Shown here: positions 1 through 9,100 of the stretch, one piece after another
Layout: each line of letters starts with the position of its first letter
Numbering within the stretch: position 1 is the first letter of the stretch
Assembly (NCBI GenBank): GCA_948144175.1
Contig: CANXME010000212.1
Coordinates: 372,001-436,000 of the forward strand
DNA: 64,000 bases
DNA from: Closterium sp. NIES-65
Lineage: Eukaryota > Streptophyta > Zygnematophyceae > Desmidiales > Closteriaceae
Direction of reading: 5' to 3'
The notes under the pieces: generated by a model
What the model saw: only the letters and a program-made list of their open reading frames with translations
The model's database searches: none
What the model was told of the DNA's origin: nothing
Made by a program: the position numbers and the translations under genes

Positions 1-1
1 C

Positions 2-3000
2 GGCGGTGGCGGTGGGGGCGGAGGCGGAGGTGGCGGTGGTGGCGGCAGTAGCGGAGGCGGCGGAGGCGGCGGAGGCGGCGGAGGTGGCGGGGGTGGTGGT
101 GGAGCTGGTCGCGGGTCTTCGCAGAGGATTGGCTCAGGTGGTGGCTCGCGCCAGCAGCAGCAGTGCGGTCGTGAGACCCTGTCCCCTCAGCAGCTCAGTG
201 AGTGGTACACTGCACGCCAGCAGGGTGGGGGTTTTGGTCCGTGCTCCTACGTCCTGCGCACCAGCGACCGTGCGGGTGAGCAGTGTGGGGGAGCGCACCC
301 CACCCAGCGCTGCTTTGGCCGCCTGACGGACGCGTGGCGTCACCAGTTCCCGAAGGCCTCAGAGATCCCTCGCTGAGGCGAGCTGTTTAGGGCGGGTGTT
401 GCCATCTATGATCTTGACTTTGATGCTATTCTCTCTGCCATGTATGCTGTGTCTATTAGTGATGAGGGTGACTGTTTCCGGTATTTCCCGCCCGATCCGG
501 GCATTGAGACTGCTGCTCTAGGTACTAATGAGGCGGCTGCCCTAGGTGCTTGCGACGCTGCTGCTCTAGGTGCTAGTGTGTCTGCGTCCTCAGGTACTGG
601 TGAGTCTGCGCTCTCAGGTACTACGTCGGCTTTGGCCTCCCTCACCTTCACCCTTGACTCTGGGGCTTCTCGCTCCTTCTTTCGGGACCGCACCACACTC
701 ACGCCGCTTAGTCGGCCGGTTGCGGTGTCTCTGGCTGACCCCTCTGGGGGTCTTGTCCTGTCTCGCTTCTCCACAGTCCTCCCGTGTCCGGCGGCTCCCT
801 CTCGAACCCTGTCTAGTCTCTACCTTCCCTCGTTCTCTACGAACCTGGTGAGTGGTGCTGACCTACAGGATGCGGGGGTACACCAGTTCACTCCTGCGCG
901 TCAGCGGGTGACGCACTGCACAGAGGCTAGCACAGGCCGACACCTGGCTACGTTTACCCGTCAGCCGGGGTCGAGCCTGTTCACACTGACCACTGCGTCT
1001 CCTCTCGCTGCTGAGTCTGGTAGGGTCGCTGCGTCAGGTCAGGTGTTAGCTGCAGCGTCCAAGTCAGGTCCTGAGTTTGGCCCCTGTTCGTGTCGTCTCC
1101 TGTCCCACGAGACTCTCCTCTGGCACCACCGCCTTGGTCACCCCTCTCAGCTTCGGCTCAGAGGCATGGCCTCCCGTCTTCTTGTGTCTGGTCTCCCCCG
1201 GTCCCTCCCTCCCCTTCCTCAGGGCCCTGGCCCTACCTGTGTCCCCTGTGTTGAGGGGCGCCAGTGTGCTGCCCCTCACTCCTCCCATTTTCCTCCAACA
1301 GAGGCCCCGCTGCAGACGCTTCACATGGACGTGTAGGGCCCAGCCCGCGTCCGTGGGCAGGGTCACGAGCGCTACTTCCTGCTCGTTGTTGACGACTACT
1401 TGCGTTACACCGCAGTCTTCCCCTTGCGCAGCAAGGATGACGTCACTGAAGTGCTGATCGACCGGATCCGCGCAGCTCGTCTCCAGCTCAGGCAGAGCTT
1501 CGGCTCGGACTTTCCTGTTCTGCGTCTGCACTCGGACAGAGGCGGAGAGTTCTCCTCTGGCCTTCTGCGAGCCTACTGTCGTGCACGAGGCATCCGTCAG
1601 ACCTTCACGCTTCCGGACTCACCGCAGCAAAATGGGATTGCTGAGCGCCGCATTGGCATGATCATGGACGTCGCTCGTACGTCTATGATGCATGCGGCTG
1701 CCCCCCATTTTCTGTGGCCGTTTGCGGTGAGGTACGCGGCGCATCAGATCAACCTTCACCCCAGGGTCTCCAGGCCGGAGACCTTACCAGCCTTGTTGTG
1801 GACGTAGAAGGTTGGCGATGCGTCGGCGTTCCGGGTCAGGGGATCTCGTGCGTTTGTCCGGGACTTGTCTGCGGACAAGCTCTCCCCTCGTGCTGCTCCT
1901 TGCCTCTTCCTGGGGTTCCCCCATGACGCGCCTGGGTGGCAGTTCTACCACCCCACCTCTCGCCGTGTTCTGTCCTCCCAGGACGTCACGTTCGACGAGT
2001 CGGTCCCCTACTACCGCCTCTTCCCCTACCGCACTCCTTCCCTCCCCCCGCCCCCGCTCTTCCTTGTACCAGGTCCCCCCGCGGTAGACCCCCTCCCCCC
2101 TCAGGGTCCTTCCCCTTTAGGTGTGTCCCAGGTAGACACGGTCGAGCCTGTCGAGGTCACTGGTGACTCTGTTGCTGCTGGAGGTGCTGAGCCTAGGGGT
2201 GCTGGGCCTAGGGGTGCGGAGCCTAGGGGTGCTGAGCCTGGGGATGCTAAGCCTGGGGGTACTACGCCTTGGGGTGCTGAGCCTGGGGGTGCTGAGCCTG
2301 GGGGTGCTGAGTCTTGGGGTGCTGAGCCTGGGGGTGCTGAGCCTGGGGGTGCTGAGCTTGGGGGTGCTGAGCCTAGGGGTGCTAAGTCAAGGGGTGCTAC
2401 GCCTGGGGGTGCTGAGCCGGGAGGTGCTCCGCCTGGAGGTTCTCCGGGTGCTTCGTCTCGCCGGGAGCCACTCTCTCCACAGGAGCTGCGCGAGTGGTTT
2501 GCCCGGCGCTGCAGGCGTGCTGCTGGGGCTGGAGGTTCTTCGGCTACTGAGGGTCGCTGACCCTTCTTTCGAGTCTACTGCTGCGTCTGCCCTAGTTGCT
2601 GAGCTCGTCGACTTTGCTGCTCGCTGTCGCCTATACTACCCTGCTAGTCTTGTCGCAGAGTCTGAGTCTGTCTGTCCTCCGTCCGTCGGGGGTGACTGTG
2701 CCCTTGGCACGGACGTCCTTGAGGTCAGGCAGGAGGAGTTCCAGTGTCTGGCAGCTGCTTCACCTCATCTTGTGTGCGTACTGCTTACACCTGAGGGAGA
2801 CCCGGATGCACTTGACATCCCGACTCCGCGCTCTTACGCGGAGGCGATAGAGGGTCCCTACTCCTCTCAGTGGCAGGCAGCTATGGATGCAGAGATGGCT
2901 TCCAAGAAGTCCACAGGCACCTATGTTGACGCTGTCCCCCCTCCTGGGGCGAACATCGTCAGTGGCATGTGGATCTTCAGGGTGGAGCAGCCGCCGGGTT

Positions 3001-4397
3001 CTCCGCCTATCTTCAAGGCGCGTTACGTGGCTCGTGGCTTTAGTCAGCGGCAAGGAGTTGACTACTTTCAGACCTTCTCTCCCACCACGAAGATGACCAC
3101 TCTTCAGGTACTGCTGCACGTTGCTACTCACCATGACTACGAGCTGCACTCTCTCGACTTCAGCACAGCTTTCTTGCAGGGCAGCCTGCACGAGGAGATC
3201 TGGCTGCGCCGCCCACCTTGCTTCACTGGGTCTTTCCCTCTTCGTACACAGTGGAGTCTCCGACGTCTAGTCTATGGTCTCCGCCAGGCGCCACGTGAGT
3301 GGCACGACACACTGAGGACTACGCTTGCGGCTCTTGGGTTTGCTCCTTCTACTGCCGACCCGTCGCTGTTTCTGCGCACTGACACCTCTCTGCCGCCATT
3401 CTACATCCTCGTGTACGTCGACGATTTGGTCTTTGCCACACCTGACACTGCTGGACTCGCCTACGTGAAGTCCGAGCTGCAGAAGAGACACACGTGCACA
3501 GACCTGGGTGAACTGCGCAGCTTCCTTGGCTTGCAGATCACCCGGGACAGAGCACGCCGCACCATCACCCTGACTCAGTCACACATGGTGCAGCAGGTCC
3601 TTCAGCGCTTCGGCTTCACGTACTCCTCGCCTCAGCCCACTCCTCTGCCTACTCGCCACTCACTCTCAGCTCTGCCTTCGGATGAGTCCGTAGAGTCGAG
3701 TGGCCCGTATCCAAAGCTTGTTGGCTGCCTCATGTACCTGATGACCTGCACACGACCTGACCTTGCATACCCTATTAGCATTCTTGCACGCTATGTTGCT
3801 CCTTGGAGACACCGCCTAGAGCACATGGCTGCAGCGAAGAGGGTGTTGCGCTACTTGTGCAGTACGTCGGGCATGGGGCTAGTGCTTGGAGGGCGGAGTC
3901 CAGTGGTCCTCACTGGGCTCGCGGACGCTTCTTGGGCTGACGACCAGGCTACGCAGCGGTCGTCACAGGGTTACACCTTCAGCCTTGGTTCCGGCTCTGT
4001 TTCGTGGCGTGCTACTCGCTCGTCTTCGGTTCTCGGCTCCAGTTGTGAGGCTGAGATCTACGCTGGGGCCATGGCTGCACAGGAGCTTTGCTGGCTCATC
4101 TACCTGATGACCGACCTTGGAGAGCCGCCTCGTTCTCCTCCAGTGCTGTACGTAGACAACAAGGCCATGCTGGCCTTGTGTCGAGAGCAGAGACTGGAGC
4201 ACAAAACAAAGCACATTGCTCTTCGCTACTTCCTTGCTTGTGAGCTAGAGCAGCGTGGACAGTTGCGGCTTGCGTACGTGGCCTCTGAGGCCAACACTGC
4301 TGATGTCTTCACCAAGGAACTTGCGCCTTGTGATCATCAGCGCTTCTGCACTCAGCTGGGTCTTGTGCCTGTCTTGCCTCACTTGCTCACCTCTTGA
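2..4397 (+). pseudogene. gag-pol: Gag-Pol polyprotein remnant of copia A
   Basis: Reading in phase with base 2 gives the glycine tract, the Gln-rich stretch, a PQQLSEWY-like motif and a CX13CX3HX4C module. The protease motif LDSGAS (about 655-672) and the integrase (zinc HHCC, first Asp in [19 protein letters not shown]) follow. Stops fall at 374-376 (Trp codon in RWGEL), 1334-1336 (Trp right after the first integrase Asp) and 1805-1807. Near 2555 about 0.65 kb of the Pro/Ala-rich linker is missing compared with element C. The frame changes there, so RT and RNase H continue in another phase (about 2563-4397). YVDD near 3412-3426 is intact. The RNase H motif normally GHADAS reads GLADAS. No functional polyprotein can come from this copy. 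Known: domain order PR-INT-RT-RH defines copia. Confidence 0.93.
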
Positions 4398-4597
4398 CCT
4401 TGCTTGTACTGTCACATATACATATACCTGCTCTTGCTTGTCTAGCTTTATATATATGTGTACACTTGCATGTGAACTGGCCTTGTGGCCTTGACCTTGT
4501 GCTCAGACTGTGTGGTGACTTTGAGATCCACCCTGAGCTTGCTTTGCTGGACTAGTCTTGTGACCCCTTGTTCTCCCCCACTTTGCCTATGGGGGTG
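4398..4597 (+). other. 3' UTR of copia A with PPT hairpin
   Basis: About 200 bp between the pol stop and the LTR, conserved in sequence in all main-group copia copies here. It carries two TATATA-like stretches, a conserved segment around 'gcatgtgaactggcc', and a short inverted repeat CCCCCA (4575-4580) / TGGGGG (4590-4595). The G-run ends 2 bp before the LTR start and is the likely polypurine tract that primes plus-strand synthesis. Confidence 0.7.
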
Positions 4598-4731
4598 TGT
4601 CAGAATGTTATATAGCTTATACATTTGTGTAGGCTGTAGTGGGGTATCCCATAGGGGGTACAACCCAATTAGGGTTAGTACTTGTACCCACTTCATTCAT
4701 AGTTCATTCATTCTCGTTTCTTCTCATTTCA
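4598..4731 (+). repeat. 3' LTR of copia A (134 bp)
   Basis: Starts TGTCAGAATG and ends TTTCA. A TATATAG box lies 12 bp in. The lineage core TGTAGGCTGTAGTGGGG and GGGGGTACA occupy 4628-4662. The start was chosen by alignment with the complete LTR pairs of C, E and J. The 5' partner is outside the window. Confidence 0.85.
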
Positions 4732-4791
4732 GGTATGTACAACCAGTTCCGTGTTATTCACTCCCCCTCGTTTTTGGTTTTTGGATGTGCA

Positions 4792-5240
4792 ATGTCAGGG
4801 ATGGAGGGACAAGGCGACAATTACGCGACCACCTACAACATCGCCAGCCTTCGCACCAACGTGGAGGGGACGTAGGCCGCGATTCGGCGAATCGAGGCCC
4901 TCCTGGGGAACCAATCGGTACCCGCCACCACAACAATCAATGCTGTAGCGAATGTAGCAGCGATAGCAACAACAACAACGGCGACACCAACATTTCATGG
5001 ATTGATGGCACCACCTTTGCCGAACCTCGAAGCAGCTCGCCCGAGGCTTTTCGAAGCGTTCGATCCGAGCACTAAGGGATCGGACGTTTCACGATTCGTG
5101 GCGACCCCCGTAATTTACTTCGAGGCCATTGGCAGTTCGACCCCGACACACGATGAAGCACTGATTCAGCTCGTAGAGACACTGTTGCGAGGACCAGCAC
5201 TCGAGTAGATTGACTATAGTGACGTGGCCCGCGGGGAGAA
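4792..5240 (+). pseudogene. gag: Gypsy G2 Gag, N-terminal part
   Basis: An in-frame ATG at 4792 opens the Gag reading frame. It encodes a predicted helical segment (RRIEALLGNQS), an Ala/Thr-rich linker, then RPRLFEAFDP...VATPVIYFEAIG...LLRGPALE, collinear with G1 Gag at 53727-54212. Stops fall at 4873-4875 and 5206-5208 (TAG where G1 has TGG, in ALEWI). The coding sequence is cut at 5240 by TRIM L and resumes at 12609 with TWTQFRADLIERFEP. The family role is assembly of the virus-like particle; this copy cannot make it. Bases 4732-4791 are leader with no other feature that I see. Confidence 0.85.
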
Positions 5241-5378
5241 TGTCAGAGGTCCACTGGTGACCCCCGATTGATCCTAGAGAAGGGTTATGGGCACGTTGGT
5301 CTGGGGGGTTATGGGCGCACTGACCCGCTACTTAACAAGCCCTTTAATCCCAATGGTCTTGTGGTTGAGATTCTGACA
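5241..5378 (+). repeat. 5' terminal repeat of TRIM L (138 bp)
   Basis: Begins TGTCAGAGG and ends GATTCTGACA. The short inverted ends (TGTCAGA/TCTGACA) are longer than the usual TG/CA. It shares no obvious core with the copia LTRs apart from the TGTCAGA start. Confidence 0.85.
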
Positions 5379-5413
5379 TGGTATCAGAGCGAAGGTCTCG
5401 GGTTCGAATCCCG
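5379..5413 (+). other. TRIM L primer-binding site and tRNA T-arm-like stretch
   Basis: Bases 5379-5390 are TGGTATCAGAGC, the exact complement of the 3' end of plant initiator Met-tRNA, directly abutting the 5' repeat. It is followed at 5400-5413 by GGGTTCGAATCCCG, which contains a perfect RNA polymerase III B-box (GGTTCGAATCC, 5401-5411). Copia K inserted at the end of this box (duplication TCCCG, 5409-5413). Confidence 0.8.
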
Positions 5414-5542
5414 TGTCAAACACTATATATCTGTTATTGTTGTGTAGGCTATAGTGGGTAAGCCTATAGGGGGTACACAACTTCTAGGGTTTCATACTTG
5501 TACTGCAATATTGTCTAGTTCATTCTCTTCTTGATTTTGACA
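5414..5542 (+). repeat. 5' LTR of copia K (129 bp)
   Basis: TGTCAAACAC...TTTTGACA. TATATAT lies 10 bp in, followed by the lineage core TGTAGGCTATAGTGGG and GGGGGTACA, then CTAGGGTTTC, which contains a telo-box-type motif (TAGGGTTT). Confidence 0.92.
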
Positions 5543-6143
5543 TGGTATTAAGAGCTTAGGTTCTAGACCTAAGGGTCCACTGTTCTGCTGGAGGTGCCCT
5601 CGTGCGCCCTTTTTTTTAGCGCCCTCGTGCGCCTTTCCCCTAGTGCGCCCTCGTGCGCTCTCCTCTCACGCTGCCCGCGTGCAGCTCGCTAGCAGCCCGA
5701 GCGCGGCCCCGCTGTTTTAGCTCGTGTAGGAAAACCGCCGCCTAGGGCGGCCCGATTCTTCTCACGAGCCCCAGCAGGCCTTCGCCCGTAGGCCCCTGCT
5801 AGCCCCTAGGCCGACGCGCGGCCCACAGCCGCCCGCGTGCAGGTCGCAGCCAGCGCGCCGCGACGATCGCGTGTCAGCTGCTGTAGCGCGCGACCCACAG
5901 CCGCCGCTAGAACGCAGCCGCGGCCCGCGCGCCGCTGCACCCTAGGCGCCGCCGCGCACCTAGCCTAGGCCCGCCTTAGCTGCCCGACCCGCGTCGCCCG
6001 AGCCGCGCCGCCTGAGTCGCGCCGCCCGAGTCGCGCCGCCCTGACCGAGCCGCGCCGCCCTACCTGCTGCAACCGCTCCTCCTGCTCCTACTGCTACTAC
6101 TGTTTCTACTGCTACTACTACTGCTACTCCTGCTCCTGCCACT
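5543..6143 (+). other. PBS and GC-rich leader of copia K
   Basis: The primer-binding site TGGTATTAAGAGC (5543-5555) is a degenerate initiator-Met site. The rest is a 0.6-kb GC-rich untranslated leader with repeats of 'gccctcgtgcgc' (about 5590-5660) and of a 'gagccgcgccgcc' unit (about 5995-6060). No gene is supported in it. Confidence 0.75.
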
Positions 6144-9100
6144 ATGGCCAGTCCCACTGTTCTCACCTTTGACGCTGAGGGCCGCCCGATTAAGTTCGAT
6201 GTCTGGCTCGATGACCTCCACCTGTTCCTCCAGATCACTGCCAAGGACGATGTCTCACTGTACGACCACACGTCAGGCGCTGCTCCCGCACCTCCCGCTA
6301 CTGCTGACAGTACTGCTCGCTCCTAGTGGCAGACTCATGATGCTCACGCCCGCCTAGCCGTTCGCAGTCACCTGCCGGTAGATGAGCGCGAGCACTTCGG
6401 CCAGCATAAGACCGCTAAGGAGCTGTACGACGCAGTAGTCGCGCGCTATTCCTCCCCTGCCACAGCTGCTATAGGCCGTCTCTCACTGTCCTACCTCTTC
6501 CCCGACCTGTCCGCCTTTACCACTGTAGCTGACCTCATCACCCACCTCCATACCAGTGACCTCCGCTACCGTGCCACACTCCCCCCAGACTTCCTCGCCA
6601 AGAACCCCACCCCCCCCCCCCCCCCCCCCCCCGATGTACCTCACACTGTACCACCTTGTCACGCGCCTCCCCGACTCCCTTCGCACAGTCAGGGACCACT
6701 TTCTAGCCCTCTCCCCCACTGACCTCACTGTCGACCTCCTCGAGAAGGAACTCCTAGCAGCTGAGAAGAGCATTGTAGCTGTAGGTGCCTCTCGTGGCGA
6801 CCCTCGCGCCCCCTTCTTTGAGGGGTGCTCTCCCGTCCCCCTCCTCCCCTCCATTGCCTCTACTCCTGCTGTCGACTTCCTCGGAGTTGAGGGGGTCAGG
6901 GCTGCGTCTGCTCCTAGTGGGAGGCGCAAGGGCGGCAGGGGCAAGGGGGGCAGGGGTGGTGGAGGTGGAGGCGGGGGCGGCGGCGGTGGAGGGGGTGGAG
7001 GGGGCGGGGGTGGTGGAGGAGGTGGGAGTGGCACGGGTGGTGGGGGGGTCGGTGGCGGCACAGGGGGTGGTGGAGGCGGCGGTGGTGGAGGTGGTGGGGG
7101 TGGTGGTGGCAGTAGTGGCGGCGGTGGAGCGGGTGGCGGGCGCGGTGGAGCGGTACAGCGGGGGGGGTTCTGCGGTGGCCAGAGGCAGCAGCAGCAGCGT
7201 CCGAGTGAGACTCCCTCGCCCCAGTAGCTCCGTGAGTGGTACTCTCAGCGTGGGGGGTCTGGGGTTGGGGGTACTTGCCCGTACGTCATCCGCACGGGTG
7301 ACCGCACTGGCCAGAATTGTGGGAGGTTTCACACGGCACAGCGCTGCTTCTTTCGCCTCGACGACGCCTGGCGCGAGCAGTTGCCTGTCGCCTCTGAGCT
7401 GCCCCGCTGGGCTGATCTGCTTAAGAAGGGAATTGATATCTTTGCTCTTGATTATGATGCTATCCTTGCTGCTATGTAATTAGTGTTGAGGGTGACTGTT
7501 ACCTGAGTATACCGCCCGACCCATGTATTGAGACCGGTGAGTCTGCAGCTCTAGGTGCTAGTGCGTTTGATGCTCCAGGTCCTGGTGAGGCTGCTGCTCT
7601 AGGTGCTAGTGCGTCTGCTGGTACTGCACCTACTGAGTCACTTCACACCTTCACACTGGACTCAGGTGCTTCCCGATGTTTCTTTCGCGACCGCATTGCC
7701 CTAGAGCAGCTCCCTAGACCGGTTGCTTTCTCCCCGGCTGACCCCTCAGGGGGTCCGGTCCTTGCGACTTCCACCACTACCCTCCCTTGTCCTGCTGTCC
7801 CGTCTGGCACACTGTCGGGCCTCTACCTCCCCTCATTCTCTACGAGCTTGGTGGCGGGTTCCGCGCTCCAGGACGTGGGTGTTCACCAGTTCAACCCGGC
7901 CTTCGAGCGTGTGACGCACTGCATGTGTGCCCGGACGGGTCGTCACCTGGCTACCTTTACTCGGCAGCCGGGGTCGGACTTGTACACACTGACCACTGAG
8001 TCCCCTTAGGTAGCTGCGTCTGCGTCAGGTCAGCTGTCGGCCCCTTGCTCGTGTCGCTCCCTGTCGCACAGGACTGTCCTCTGGCAACACCGCCTTGGTC
8101 ACCCGTCAGTGCAGCGCCTTCGCGGCATGCACTCCAGATTCCTTGTCTCTGGTCTTCCCAGAGTTCTCCCTCCCCTATCACCCTCACCTGCTCCTCCCTG
8201 TCTTCCCTGTGTCGAGGGGCGGCAACGTGCCGCTCCTCACTCCTCCTCGTTCCCTCCCACACAGGCTCCCATGCAGACTCTTTACCTGGACGTGTGGGGC
8301 CCCGCCCGCGTCCGGGGACAGGGCCACGAGCGGTACTTTCTGCTGGTCGTCGACGACTACACACGCTACACCACGGTCTTCCCCTTGTGTACCAAGGGTG
8401 AGGTCCCTAATGTCTTGATCCCTTGGATCCGCGCTGCTCGTCTCCAGCTCCGCCAGCGGTTCCAGTCGGACTTTCCTGTCCTACGCCTGCACTCTGACAG
8501 AGGTGGCGAGTTTTCCTCTAACCTCTTGGCAGCCTACTGTGCGGAGCACGGCATCCGCCACACGTTCACTCTCCCGGCCTCTCCGCAGCAGAATGGGGTT
8601 GCTCAGCGCCACATTGGTCTTGTCATGGAGGTCGCTCGTACCTCCATGATCCATGCGGCTGCCCCCCAATTCCTGTGGCCGTTTGCAGTGCAGTACGCCG
8701 CGCATCAGCTCAACCTCTGGCCCCGTGTCTCCGTTCCGGAGACCTCGCCTACCCTGCGTTGGACGGGGGAGGTTGGCGACGCGTCAGTGTTCCGAGTCTG
8801 GGGATGTTGAGCCTTTGTCCGCGACACGTCCGCGGACAAACTCTCCTCCCATGCGGTTCCCTGTGTCTTCTTGGGCTTTGTCCTTGACGCGCCTAGCTGG
8901 CGGTCTTACCACCCCACCTCGCGTCGTGTCTTCGCCTCTCAAGACGTCACCTTTGACAAGTCGGTTCCCTTTTACCATCTCTTCCCCTACCACACTGCCC
9001 CGCTCCCCCCCCCCCCGCCACTCTTCCTCACCCCAGGTGTCCCGTCGGTAGACCCCCTCCCTCCCCAGGGTGCTGCTCCCTCAGGTGTTTCCCAGGTAGA

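Larger units (their letters stand above)
1..4731 (+). mobile_element. Copia LTR retrotransposon A (5' end outside window)
   Basis: The window opens inside the glycine-rich part of Gag. The element runs through protease, integrase, reverse transcriptase and RNase H to a 134-bp 3' LTR ending at 4731. Its 5' LTR, leader and Gag core lie to the left of base 1. The right flank (GGTAT, 4732-4736) is the candidate target duplication but cannot be tested. The next bases are gypsy G2 leader/gag, so A probably inserted into G2. The copy is decayed: three in-frame stops and one deletion with a frame change. Confidence 0.93.

Noticed and set aside
2163-2560. Long Leu/Val-rich open frames (LGVLSLGVL repeats), also at 18308-18673, 24864-25550, 56766-57464, 62860-63531
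   Set aside because: They are another reading phase or strand of the 15-bp GAEPG coding repeat; the true frame is set by flanking integrase and RT.
4398-4597. Search for an envelope-like gene after pol in the copia and gypsy copies
   Set aside because: Only about 200 bp separates pol from the 3' LTR in copia copies; G1 ends in a chromodomain directly before the PPT. No env-like frame exists.
5379-5440. Possible tRNA gene
   Set aside because: Only a PBS and a B-box/T-arm-like stretch; no A-box, anticodon arm or acceptor pairing, and copia K begins inside the region.
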